A stretch of 64,000 nucleotides of DNA from Acinetobacter sp. C26M (GTDB taxonomy: Bacteria; Pseudomonadota; Gammaproteobacteria; Pseudomonadales; Moraxellaceae): assembly GCF_023702675.1 (NCBI RefSeq), contig NZ_CP098478.1, positions 2,542,001 through 2,606,000 of the forward strand. Reading direction: 5' to 3'. Position numbers and translations under genes: made by a program. The number at the start of each line of letters is the position of its first letter. Within the stretch, counting starts at the first letter, position 1. The notes under the pieces are model-generated. The model saw nothing but the letters and a program-made list of their open reading frames with translations. It was not told where the DNA came from and did not search any database. Shown piece after piece: positions 26,255 through 35,777 of this stretch.

Positions 26255-28285
26255 TTAGAGTTTTGCGGCTAATTCAGCACCATCACGGATCGCACGTTTG
26301 GCATCAAGCTCGGCAGCCAACTTCGCACCACCAATAATGTGGTAGTTTGCCGAAGTACTTTCGCCCTCTTTTGGCATTAAATCTTTCACTGATTCTTGCC
26401 CTGCACACACCACAATCGTATCAACACGCAATAATTGATCATGACCATTATGTTCGACCCATAAACCCTCATCAGTTACAGCTTTATATTGCACACCACG
26501 TAACATGCGCACTGCATGTTTTTTCAGTTGCGCACGATGTACCCAACCAGAGGTTTTCCCTAGACCTATACCCAATGGTGTAGTTTTACGTTGCAATAAA
26601 TAGATCTGACGCACAGGAATTTCAACTTCTGGACGCTGCATGCCACCTTCAGAGATGTAATCAGGATTTGGATCAACACCCCACTCACGTTGCCAATCTG
26701 CCAAGGGTTGTGGCTGCGGCTGATGTGGCGGTTTTAATAAAAATTCTGATACATCAAAACCAATACCACCTGCTCCAATCACTGCAACCTTATGACCCAC
26801 TTCTGCGCCACGTAATACTTCGGCATATGACAATACTTGAGGTGCGGTGCTGCCCTGAATCTTCAATGCACGTGGTACAACACCTGTAGCCACAACCACT
26901 TCATCAAAACCTTCACGTTCTAACTGTTCACGGTTTACACGAGTATTTAAACGGACATCTACACCCGTTTGTTTCAACTGCACTTTAAAGTAACGAATGG
27001 TCTCATGGAACTCTTCTTTTCCAGGCACCACTTTTGCCAAATTAAACTGACCGCCAACATCATTATTGGCTTCAAATAATGTCACAGCATGACCACGGCT
27101 GGCAGCAACTGTTGCAGCAGACATACCTGCAACACCACCACCGACAACCGCAATACGCTTAGGTTTTTTGGTTTTGATATAAACCAGTTCTGTCTCATGG
27201 CACGCTTGTGGATTGACTAGACAGCTTACACGCTCATTTTTAAAGGCATGGTCTAAGCAAGCTTGGTTACATGCGATACAAGTATTAATTTCATCAACAC
27301 GATTGGTTGCTGTTTTATTTACCCAATATGGATCGGCCAAGAATGGACGTGCCATTTGCACCATATCGGCTTTACCCGAAGCAATAATTTCTTCGGCAGT
27401 ATCTGGCATATTAATACGATTTGATGCAATCACTGGAACTGAAACATGCTGTTTTACCGCAGCGGTATAATCCACAAATGCTGCACGCGGCACAGAGGTT
27501 ACAATCGTTGGTACACGCGCTTCATGCCAGCCAATCCCTGTGTTTAATAACGTAATGCCAGCTTTCTCTAATGCTTTAGCAACCACGATCACTTCTTGCA
27601 TGGTATTGCCATCATGTACTAAATCAAGCAAAGACAAACGGAATGCAATAATGAATTTTTCACCCACTTTTGCACGGATTGCTTTGACGATCTCTACAGG
27701 GAAACGCATACGATTATCGATATCACCGCCCCAACGGTCAGTACGCTTATTCACATGGCTACTAAGGAACTGGTTAATTAAATAACCTTCTGAACCCATG
27801 ATTTCTACGCCATCATAACCCGCTTTTTTCGCTAAGCTCGCGCAACGTGCATAATCCTCAATGGTTGCAAGAATCTGAGCATCCGACATTTGACGTGGCT
27901 TAAATGGATTAATCGGTGCTTGAATCGGTGATGATGAAACTGAAAATGGATGATAACCATAACGACCAGAATGCAAGATTTGCATCAAAATTTTTGCGCC
28001 ATGCTTATGTACAGCATGGGTAACTAAACGATGATGAGGAATATCCGCCAAGCTATTCATCGTTCCGCCAGCAGGGAGCAACCAGCCCTGACGGTTTGGA
28101 GAAATTCCTCCAGTAATGATGAGACCTACGCCACCTTTTGCTCGCTCGCCAAAATAAGCTGCTAGCTTAGGATAGTTAAAGAAACGATCTTCTAAACCGG
28201 AATGCATTGAACCCATTACGACACGGTTTTTAATGGTGGTAAAACCCAAATGTAATGGTTTTAAGATATTTGCATAGCTAGTCAT
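26255..28285 (-). CDS. fadH: 2,4-dienoyl-CoA reductase (NADPH) FadH
   Basis: FadH removes double bonds from 2,4-dienoyl-CoA intermediates during beta-oxidation of unsaturated fatty acids. The 676-residue protein matches the bacterial FadH layout. An Old Yellow Enzyme-type FMN TIM barrel (about residues 5-340) contains TIKNRVVMGSMHSG and EIMGSEGYLINQFLS. A 4Fe-4S cluster motif CIACNQACLDHAF follows (further Cys in VSCLVNPQAC). A FAD/NADPH domain has RIAVVGGGVAGMSAATVAAS and VAVIGAGGIGFDVSEFLL. ATG 28285 is chosen over an upstream in-frame ATG because AGAAGGA lies 6-7 bases ahead and the protein then begins like known FadH. It is monocistronic, upstream of the tRNA-Ser gene. Confidence 0.93.
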   Translation of the reverse strand: MTSYANILKPLHLGFTTIKNRVVMGSMHSGLEDRFFNYPKLAAYFGERAKGGVGLIITGGISPNRQGWLLPAGGTMNSLADIPHHRLVTHAVHKHGAKILMQILHSGRYGYHPFSVSSSPIQAPINPFKPRQMSDAQILATIEDYARCASLAKKAGYDGVEIMGSEGYLINQFLSSHVNKRTDRWGGDIDNRMRFPVEIVKAIRAKVGEKFIIAFRLSLLDLVHDGNTMQEVIVVAKALEKAGITLLNTGIGWHEARVPTIVTSVPRAAFVDYTAAVKQHVSVPVIASNRINMPDTAEEIIASGKADMVQMARPFLADPYWVNKTATNRVDEINTCIACNQACLDHAFKNERVSCLVNPQACHETELVYIKTKKPKRIAVVGGGVAGMSAATVAASRGHAVTLFEANNDVGGQFNLAKVVPGKEEFHETIRYFKVQLKQTGVDVRLNTRVNREQLEREGFDEVVVATGVVPRALKIQGSTAPQVLSYAEVLRGAEVGHKVAVIGAGGIGFDVSEFLLKPPHQPQPQPLADWQREWGVDPNPDYISEGGMQRPEVEIPVRQIYLLQRKTTPLGIGLGKTSGWVHRAQLKKHAVRMLRGVQYKAVTDEGLWVEHNGHDQLLRVDTIVVCAGQESVKDLMPKEGESTSANYHIIGGAKLAAELDAKRAIRDGAELAAKL

Positions 28286-28597
28286 GGTATTCCTTCTATA
28301 ATTTTGGCTTTGCAACTTGTTGCATAGTACTTTAATACTTTTTTATTTATTTGGGATGACTATTTATAAAATTTTCGGTGTTGAAAGAGTCAATCCAACC
28401 TTATCCTGTGAATCTTTATGATCTAAATAAACCACAATACAAATAACTCAGCTGACAGCCTCCCCCCAAATTGATCTAAAAAATAAAAAATCAGCCATAT
28501 AGAACATGGCTGATTTTGTTTGAGTAAAATATTAAGCTAATGTTATTGATTACAATTTATCTCTAAGGCTTTGTAGCGAACTGTGTATATCCATCAT
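28286..28597. other. Intergenic region between fadH and DMT exporter gene
   Basis: This 312-bp gap holds the fadH ribosome-binding site at its left end and the exporter terminator hairpin at 28487-28517. I see no ORF, tRNA or clear consensus promoter in the remainder. Confidence 0.5.
28487..28517 (-). terminator. Terminator downstream of DMT exporter gene
   Basis: Arms AAAATCAGCCAT (28487-28498) and ATGGCTGATTTT (28506-28517) form a perfect 12-bp stem with a 7-base loop. On the minus strand it is followed by a T-rich tail. Confidence 0.85.
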
Positions 28598-29515
28598 TTA
28601 ACGCTGTTGATTGCCTGAATAAGCTAAGTGATTTTTCTGTACTTTCATTTTCAAAGAACTCATTACAATGCCTAAGCAGATCAGTGCTGCACCAATTAAA
28701 ATATTGAGCGTCAAAGCTTCATGCCAAATCAACGAACCAAAAAACAGACTAAGTATTGGGATACACATAATCGAAATTGAAGCCACAAAGGTATCCACCT
28801 GACTCACAATCCAGTTCCAAAGCACAAAGGCAAAACCTGTTCCAACCACCGCAATATAAAATAATGCAGACTCATTTAAAGGATTTAACCAAACTTGCGC
28901 ATCGACAGGTTCAAAAAATAAAGCCATGCCAAACATTAAACTTCCACCTAATAGCAGTTGCCAAATGGTCAGTTTTATTTTGTCATACGTGGCAAAATTC
29001 TTTTTAATATAGACTGTAGATAATGCCCAGAAGAAACCTGAACCAATCAATAAGACTTGTCCAAGCAATGACATATTCATATGCACATGATGTAGTTGAG
29101 GCCATAAAATTGCGACGAGCCCTAAGGTCCCTAAAATGAGACCCAAGATTTTCTGCGTATTCAACCTTTCATTTAAAAAATAATGCGCTAACACAGCAAT
29201 AAAAATCGGCATGGTAAACACCAGCACAGCTGATAAACCTGAACCAACAAATTGCATTGCAAAGGTTTGTGTTGCATAAAAACCAAAACAGATCAATAAA
29301 CTTAAAATGATCAAAGGCTTCCACTCATGATGTTGCGGAAGAATAGATTTCTTTAAAATCCGTTGTACTAGCATTAATGTCAATGCAGCTAAAATCAACC
29401 GTGTAGAGATAAATAAAAATGGTGGAAACACTTGCAGGCTATGTTTAACCAAGCCCCATAAAGATCCCCACACCAAGCATAGCAACGCGATTGCACTCAT
29501 GACTCGAATATTCAC
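28598..29515 (-). CDS. EamA/DMT-family permease (probable exporter)
   Basis: The 305-residue protein has about ten hydrophobic helices arranged as two EamA halves. Half one begins ALLCLVWGSLWGLVKHSLQV and half two SLLGQVLLIGSGFFWALSTV. This is the architecture of drug/metabolite transporters that export amino acids, metabolites or toxic compounds. The substrate cannot be read from sequence. The annotated start is GTG 29515; ATG 29500, five codons inside, is an alternative. A LysR-type regulator gene diverges from it across 165 bp, a classic arrangement in which the regulator controls the exporter. Confidence 0.9.
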   Translation of the reverse strand: MNIRVMSAIALLCLVWGSLWGLVKHSLQVFPPFLFISTRLILAALTLMLVQRILKKSILPQHHEWKPLIILSLLICFGFYATQTFAMQFVGSGLSAVLVFTMPIFIAVLAHYFLNERLNTQKILGLILGTLGLVAILWPQLHHVHMNMSLLGQVLLIGSGFFWALSTVYIKKNFATYDKIKLTIWQLLLGGSLMFGMALFFEPVDAQVWLNPLNESALFYIAVVGTGFAFVLWNWIVSQVDTFVASISIMCIPILSLFFGSLIWHEALTLNILIGAALICLGIVMSSLKMKVQKNHLAYSGNQQR

Positions 29516-29563
29516 GTGTTGTACCCAACCGATAAAAAGTAAGCTTAGTGTATAAAATAAATG

Positions 29564-29613
29564 ACATCATGAATAATGCTATGTTTTAATAGATACATCA
29601 TTTTTTTTGATGT
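29564..29613. promoter_or_regulatory. Candidate LysR operator between exporter and regulator genes
   Basis: The heptamer ACATCAT occurs at 29564-29570 and 29595-29601, 31 bases apart. The second copy is half of an inverted repeat ACATCA (29595-29600) / TGATGT (29608-29613) with a 7-base spacer. LysR regulators typically bind such interrupted dyads. No experimental support is available. Confidence 0.35.
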
Positions 29614-29680
29614 CTAATTCAACTTATCTGTTTTGATAGCATCTTTTGCATTGAATAATTTGAAATATTGAGGACTAGTC

Positions 29681-30532
29681 GTGAATATTGATATTAGTGA
29701 TATCCGATCATTTGTCACTGTGGCCGAGCTGAAGAGCATTACCGCCGCGGCAAATAAGCTCAATTATTTACAGTCCAATATGACTGCGAAAATTAAAAAG
29801 ATTGAAAATCACTATAAACGCCAACTGTTTATTCGTAAGCCCAAAGGTGTCGAACTGACTGAGTCAGGTATGAATTTGTATGCTCAATATAAAAAGATGA
29901 TTTTCACTTGGGAAGAAACTGAAAATAAAATCTATCAACAAGAAAGCGTTTTGCGCTTTGGAACCAATACCAGTCTAGGCGGGATGCGTTTCTACCCCTC
30001 TTTTAGTCAGCTCTATGAAGCCTACCCTGACCTTTCCATCACGATGAAAACAGGCCCAACAGGTTATCTCGAGGATGAGATTTTAGCAGGTAATTTAGAT
30101 ATTGCTTATGCCCTAGGACATCCTAAACACAAAAATCTGCAATACATTCAAAAGGCTGATGACCAACTGGTAATTATTGGTAAAAACATGATCAACCATG
30201 ACAGCCTAGAAGAGTGCCTAAATCATCAAAATATTTTGTTGGCTTCTGAACAATGTTGCTATGCCACAACTTTAGACAGCATCTACACGGACTACAATCT
30301 TAAAAAAGGTGAGCTTACCCATATTTATGATCATGAGGCCCTAATACACTTTACCCAGTTAGGTATGGGTATTTCGATGATTGCCAAGTCATTAATCGAC
30401 AAATACAAGATCCAATATTATCGAGAAACGCCTGAACAATATCGGGATATCGGTCTTTATCTCATTGCGCGCAATGATCATGTCTTTACCCCGATTGAGA
30501 AACAATTTATTGGGCTAAATGATTCGCTTTGA
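29681..30532 (+). CDS. LysR-family transcriptional regulator
   Basis: The 283-residue protein has an N-terminal LysR winged helix (about residues 1-60: DIRSFVTVAELKSITAAANK, then LNYLQSNMTAKIKKIEN and LFIRKPKGVELTESG) and a periplasmic-binding-like effector domain. It starts at GTG 29681 with AGGA 6 bases before the start codon. The effector domain begins around LRFGTNTSLGG and includes FTQLGMGISMIAKSLID. It is divergent from the DMT exporter gene, which is its most likely target. It converges on the small membrane protein gene with only 13 bases between stops. Confidence 0.92.
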   Translation: MNIDISDIRSFVTVAELKSITAAANKLNYLQSNMTAKIKKIENHYKRQLFIRKPKGVELTESGMNLYAQYKKMIFTWEETENKIYQQESVLRFGTNTSLGGMRFYPSFSQLYEAYPDLSITMKTGPTGYLEDEILAGNLDIAYALGHPKHKNLQYIQKADDQLVIIGKNMINHDSLEECLNHQNILLASEQCCYATTLDSIYTDYNLKKGELTHIYDHEALIHFTQLGMGISMIAKSLIDKYKIQYYRETPEQYRDIGLYLIARNDHVFTPIEKQFIGLNDSL

Positions 30533-30545
30533 GCATATTTAAGAA

Positions 30546-30893
30546 TTAATTCTTCGGGATTACAGTTGGCAATTGAAACGTTGAGGTTTTTTCCCATTTA
30601 AATATAGAGAAAAACAACATCACTGCTGCAATAACAGTTCCTACAGGGAACATATTGAGCATAAAGGCCGTCATTACAATTGAACCAATACGACTGCTTG
30701 TACTTCCAGTCTTAACACTTTTCGCGCATAGGAAATGAACAGCAATTAATGCAACACGCCCCAGAAGACCGCCAACAAAGTATTTGGGCATGTGCATATA
30801 TAGGTTATAAATCGCATAGACGAGATCTGAAATTAAGATAAACGCAACAATGCGATGCAAGGTCGATAGAATTTGGTTTTTCTCTGCAAACAT
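30546..30893 (-). CDS. Small multi-pass membrane protein, unknown function
   Basis: This 115-residue protein has about three to four hydrophobic segments: around IVAFILISDLVYAIYNLYM, YFVGGLLGRVALIAVHFLCA, IGSIVMTAFMLNMFPVGTVI and AAVMLFFSIF. There is no recognisable catalytic motif, and I do not recognise the family. It converges on the LysR gene, with a palindrome AAGAATTAATTCTT across its stop region. It lies upstream of, and divergent from, argG, sharing a 220-bp gap. It is likely an inner-membrane protein. Confidence 0.75.
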   Translation of the reverse strand: MFAEKNQILSTLHRIVAFILISDLVYAIYNLYMHMPKYFVGGLLGRVALIAVHFLCAKSVKTGSTSSRIGSIVMTAFMLNMFPVGTVIAAVMLFFSIFKWEKTSTFQLPTVIPKN

Positions 30894-31086
30894 CGTTTTC
30901 TGCTCCCCATTTATATGATTTTAATTAAATCGCTATGCTTATCGCAAAACTTTATATTTTTCCGATGTTAATCTATTTTTTAAATGAAAAAAAAAGAATT
31001 CCTTTCCTAACACAAAAAAAATCGATTTGAAAAGTGATATAGTACTGAGCGTATAAATTCTCTTTGGTCACCGATGTATTAGGGTG

Positions 31087-32457
<1,371 letters not shown>

Positions 32458-32485
32458 AAGATTGGTAAATTTATTTACCCATTTG

Positions 32486-32517
32486 AAAAGGCTGAATATT
32501 TTTATTCAGCCTTTTTT
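32486..32517 (+). terminator. Terminator of argG
   Basis: Arms AAAAGGCTGAATA (32486-32498) and TATTCAGCCTTTT (32503-32515) form a perfect 13-bp stem with a TTTT loop and a following T-tract. Confidence 0.9.
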
Positions 32518-32651
32518 ATTTGAGCCAAGAAAATACACACTATTTAATCATTGCATTTATAGAACAATATGTCGCAATTAAAGACTATTTATCTCCATTA
32601 TGAATCGATAATATAAGCATCAAGCAAAACATAATAATTGGGAGATGAAAG

Positions 32652-33335
32652 ATGAATGCTTATCTACATCGTAGTGAAAACCGTGGTCATGTAAAAGCAG
32701 GTTGGTTAGACACTTATCATAGCTTTTCATTTGGTAGCTGGTACAACCCGAAGTACATGGGTGTCAGTGCACTCCGCGTGATTAATGATGACACAGTTGC
32801 TGCTCATAATGGTTTCGGTACCCATCCCCATGACAACATGGAAATTCTAACCTGTGTACTTGATGGCACCATTTCCCATAAAGACAGTATGGGCAATGAA
32901 GGTCAGATCAATGCGGGCGAATGGCAGTTGATGAGTGCTGGAACTGGGGTCACCCACAGTGAAATGAATAAGCATGATAAAGCGGTGCATCTATTACAGA
33001 TCTGGATTCAACCGAATGTACAAGATGCTGAACCAACTTATCAGCAAATTCAACTCAATCCGAAAGATCATCCAAACCAATGGCATTTGATTACTGGTGA
33101 TGAATCTGCGCCAATGTCGATCCGTCAAAATGCCGAAGTGAAAACAGCAGTCATTGAGAAAGATCAACATTTAGAGATTACAGCACGGAAAAAAGTAAAC
33201 TATGTGCATGTTATTTCAGGTGAAGTGATGATTGCGGATCATTTGGTTAAAGCAGGTGATGCTTTACTTTTTGATGAGACTGCAACCGTTACGGCATTGC
33301 AAGATAGTCAAATGATCTGGTTTGACTTACCTTAA
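32652..33335 (+). CDS. Pirin-family protein (YhhW-like quercetinase)
   Basis: The 227-residue bicupin protein matches the YhhW type of pirin, a metal-dependent quercetin 2,3-dioxygenase in vitro whose physiological role is unclear. The signature blocks are GWLDTYHSFSFGSWY, YMGVSALRVINDD, the metal-binding FGTHPHDNMEILT and GEWQLMSAGTGVTHSEMN. Two His in THPH plus His and Glu of THSE form the metal site. The C-terminal cupin is shorter and less conserved. GGAG sits 7 bases before ATG 32652. It is monocistronic, with its own hairpin terminator. Confidence 0.92.
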   Translation: MNAYLHRSENRGHVKAGWLDTYHSFSFGSWYNPKYMGVSALRVINDDTVAAHNGFGTHPHDNMEILTCVLDGTISHKDSMGNEGQINAGEWQLMSAGTGVTHSEMNKHDKAVHLLQIWIQPNVQDAEPTYQQIQLNPKDHPNQWHLITGDESAPMSIRQNAEVKTAVIEKDQHLEITARKKVNYVHVISGEVMIADHLVKAGDALLFDETATVTALQDSQMIWFDLP

Positions 33336-33344
33336 ACTCGGTTT

Positions 33345-33383
33345 AACTTGTACCTCTTACCCTCAAGGGGTACAAGTTTTTTT
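33345..33383 (+). terminator. Terminator of pirin gene
   Basis: Arms AACTTGTACC (33345-33354) and GGTACAAGTT (33369-33378) form a perfect 10-bp stem followed by a run of T. The tail overlaps the stop codon of the convergent small gene. Confidence 0.88.
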
Positions 33384-33615
33384 AATCATTATTGCTATTA
33401 CTATCGCAACTACTTGAATCAGAGTTTGACTCGGCATTAGAACTACAATTATCTATACCTTTATCATCGTTATCTTGAAAAGAATCACAACTTGATGTCG
33501 TTGAAGGATATGGATGACTAAAGTCTGAAGTATTCTGTGTAGAATCTGTTTTCTTTGCAAAAAAGATGAATAAAAATAGGCCAATCACAATGACCAAAAT
33601 AATAAACATCAGCAT
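33382..33615 (-). CDS. Small membrane-anchored Ser/Asp/Asn-rich protein
   Basis: The 77-residue product has one N-terminal membrane helix (MLMFIILVIVIGLFLFIFF, then AKK) and a hydrophilic tail dominated by Ser, Asp and Asn, with four Cys residues (TSSCDSF, DNCSSN, SSSCDS). ATG 33615 is chosen because GGGGGA lies 5 bases before it. It resembles single-pass proteins whose acidic tail is exposed on one face of the inner membrane. No family is recognised. It converges on the pirin gene. Confidence 0.65.
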   Translation of the reverse strand: MLMFIILVIVIGLFLFIFFAKKTDSTQNTSDFSHPYPSTTSSCDSFQDNDDKGIDNCSSNAESNSDSSSCDSNSNND

Positions 33616-33938
33616 CACAATCCCCCTATTGCTCCACCAATCTTTATTTCACACTATAGCCTAGATTTGCTTTAAAAATAATCGACATTAAAAAAGCCCG
33701 ATTAACGGGCTTTTCTACAACCTTGAACATTTTTAAAAACGATCTAAACCGTTTCGTTCGTTGTTAGCTGTGTGTTCAGGTTGTCATATCTTTGTTCATT
33801 TAGGCAAGATTTCTCTTAAATCCCAAATAGTATATGACTTCCTTATTGATTAAATTAGCACCAATAGTCGATTAAGTCAATATATAAATGCGATGAAAGC
33901 AACATATCTTCTTTCAATAAGAAGCTTTAAGAACTCAT
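33616..33938. other. Intergenic region left of tailspike-like island
   Basis: Apart from the hairpin at 33693-33715, this 323-bp AT-rich region shows no ORF or RNA gene. It has no visible copy of the tRNA-Val 3' end that could serve as an attachment site. Confidence 0.45.
33693..33715 (-). terminator. Hairpin terminator left of tailspike-like genes
   Basis: Arms AAAAGCCCG (33693-33701) and CGGGCTTTT (33707-33715) with an ATTAA loop form a typical factor-independent terminator. The longer T-run is on the minus strand, so it probably ends transcripts from the tailspike-like genes about 220 bp away. Confidence 0.75.
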
Positions 33939-35732
33939 TCAAAAAGTTATAAACGTACCATAAGATGAAAAAATACGTCGAAGGCCATTTGATTTATATT
34001 CACAGGTAATCGAAGCCATATTACTATTAGATTTATGAAGTTTTCCACATTGAACATATAGCCCGTCTCCAATTTGGTTACTATTTAAGTTAGCATCCAA
34101 CGAAAAAGACATAATTCGTCCATTTGTTTTCCCTCCTAAATCATAAATACGAGATTGAATAGATCCCCCATCATCTGGATTCACTTTTGGCTTAAAAATA
34201 ATGTTGTTAATTAATTCATCTGTATTATACCAACCACGATATTCAAGATTAGAATACCCACCGATATTCACATCATTTTCAAAAACAAATCCTCTATTCT
34301 TATACTCAACCAAACAATCCTTAGGGATCGGCAAATCAATATATTTTAGAACCTTTTTGGATAAATCCACTGAATCACCAAGCTGAACAGAATCATAACT
34401 CTGATGTAATTCAATTGATTTTATATTTAAACCGCCACTGAAAGCTGCATTTACCGTTGTCGTATTTTTAAAACCAAAAACTAAAGGATTCATTGAGTCC
34501 TTTATACACAAACTATCTATCGACAAATGCACCTTAGCTAAAGCAGAGTAAAATGAAATAGGAGCCACTATCCCCCATGCTCCACCAATACCACTCATCA
34601 TCACTTTCTCAAAGCTTACCCCCCCACTTGACTTATAATCTTTTTCTGCCTCTTCACCTTGATAACTTAGAAACCAAATAGGAAATGAGCAATAACCTGG
34701 TGCTTCAGCTAAAAAAGTTGTAGTACCCGTGAAAGAAACATCTACTTCTCTACTCCCATAAATAAATGAAATAACACCATAATTACTCGAGTTTTTTATA
34801 GTAGCGTTATGAATTTTTACATCTTTTAGATGCATCAATTTTCCACCGTTATAAGAAGCATCCTCTTCGGGTTCAATATCGATACCAGCAATAGGTGCTA
34901 TGCGATCAACCTTATCAACAAGCAAGTTATTTATTTTTAATCCATTAGCCCCACATAAGCTAACACCATTTCTACTTGAGTTATAAACTTGTGCATTATC
35001 TATTACAATATTTGTTGGTACAGCTACATCAATATGATAGGAATTCGCCCAATGTGCATAACCAATATACAGGCCATCACCCCAGGAATCTCTACAAATT
35101 AAATTCCGGATATATCCATTTCTTGATGGATGAATTGCAAGCATCATATGTTGTTCACCAGTATTTGATAAATGTTCGGATTTATCACCTATTAATTCTG
35201 GTTCAAAAATCAAATAATTTTCCACATCAAAAATGCAAAGAATTCTTGACCAATCTTGATTATTTGGGACAAGCTTTAACTTCCCAACACCCTTCTTAAA
35301 TATTAAGCACGAATTACTTAAAACTCTAATAGCATAATGTAATGAATCATTGGTCTTAGGATTTAATGACGGATAAGAAGTCTTCGTTTTTCTGGTTGTA
35401 GATTCTACATAATATGCCCCATCAATAATAAAGGGTCTATTTTTGGAGGTAGCATATTGATAACCTAATTCAATATTTAAAGTTTGAGGCTTACTTTTAT
35501 TATCAATAGAATCTTTTTCACAAAACCAAGAAGCGTAGTATGCCTCTTGAATTTGCATTTCCCATTTATCAATAACCGTCACACCATTGCTACTAGTTTT
35601 TAAACCCTGATTATAGGTATAAAACTTACCTAAACTTTCAATATATACAGTTTGTCCATCTGTAGGAGATTGCACAGCGGTCAATTGTGAAACATTATCT
35701 AATTTTATGATATAATTCATAATTATACTCAT
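33939..35732 (-). CDS. Tailspike-like right-handed beta-helix protein A
   Basis: The 597-residue product starts with a short module shared with its neighbour (LDNVSQLTAVQSPTDGQTVY, then IESLGKFYTYN...DKWEMQ), as seen at the N-terminus of phage tailspikes. A long central region (about residues 190-420) has parallel beta-helix features: repeated short turns such as SRNGYIRNLICRDSWGDGLY, NIVIDNAQVYNSSRNGVSL and LKDVKIHNATIKNSSNYG. This fold is typical of polysaccharide-binding or depolymerising spikes. There is no signal peptide. ATG 35720 is an alternative start. It is the last of three tandem genes. The enzymatic target is unknown. Confidence 0.75.
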   Translation of the reverse strand: MSIIMNYIIKLDNVSQLTAVQSPTDGQTVYIESLGKFYTYNQGLKTSSNGVTVIDKWEMQIQEAYYASWFCEKDSIDNKSKPQTLNIELGYQYATSKNRPFIIDGAYYVESTTRKTKTSYPSLNPKTNDSLHYAIRVLSNSCLIFKKGVGKLKLVPNNQDWSRILCIFDVENYLIFEPELIGDKSEHLSNTGEQHMMLAIHPSRNGYIRNLICRDSWGDGLYIGYAHWANSYHIDVAVPTNIVIDNAQVYNSSRNGVSLCGANGLKINNLLVDKVDRIAPIAGIDIEPEEDASYNGGKLMHLKDVKIHNATIKNSSNYGVISFIYGSREVDVSFTGTTTFLAEAPGYCSFPIWFLSYQGEEAEKDYKSSGGVSFEKVMMSGIGGAWGIVAPISFYSALAKVHLSIDSLCIKDSMNPLVFGFKNTTTVNAAFSGGLNIKSIELHQSYDSVQLGDSVDLSKKVLKYIDLPIPKDCLVEYKNRGFVFENDVNIGGYSNLEYRGWYNTDELINNIIFKPKVNPDDGGSIQSRIYDLGGKTNGRIMSFSLDANLNSNQIGDGLYVQCGKLHKSNSNMASITCEYKSNGLRRIFSSYGTFITF

Positions 35733-35777
35733 TGAAAAAATTAATTTTGAAATTTATTTATATTTACGAAACAGGCA

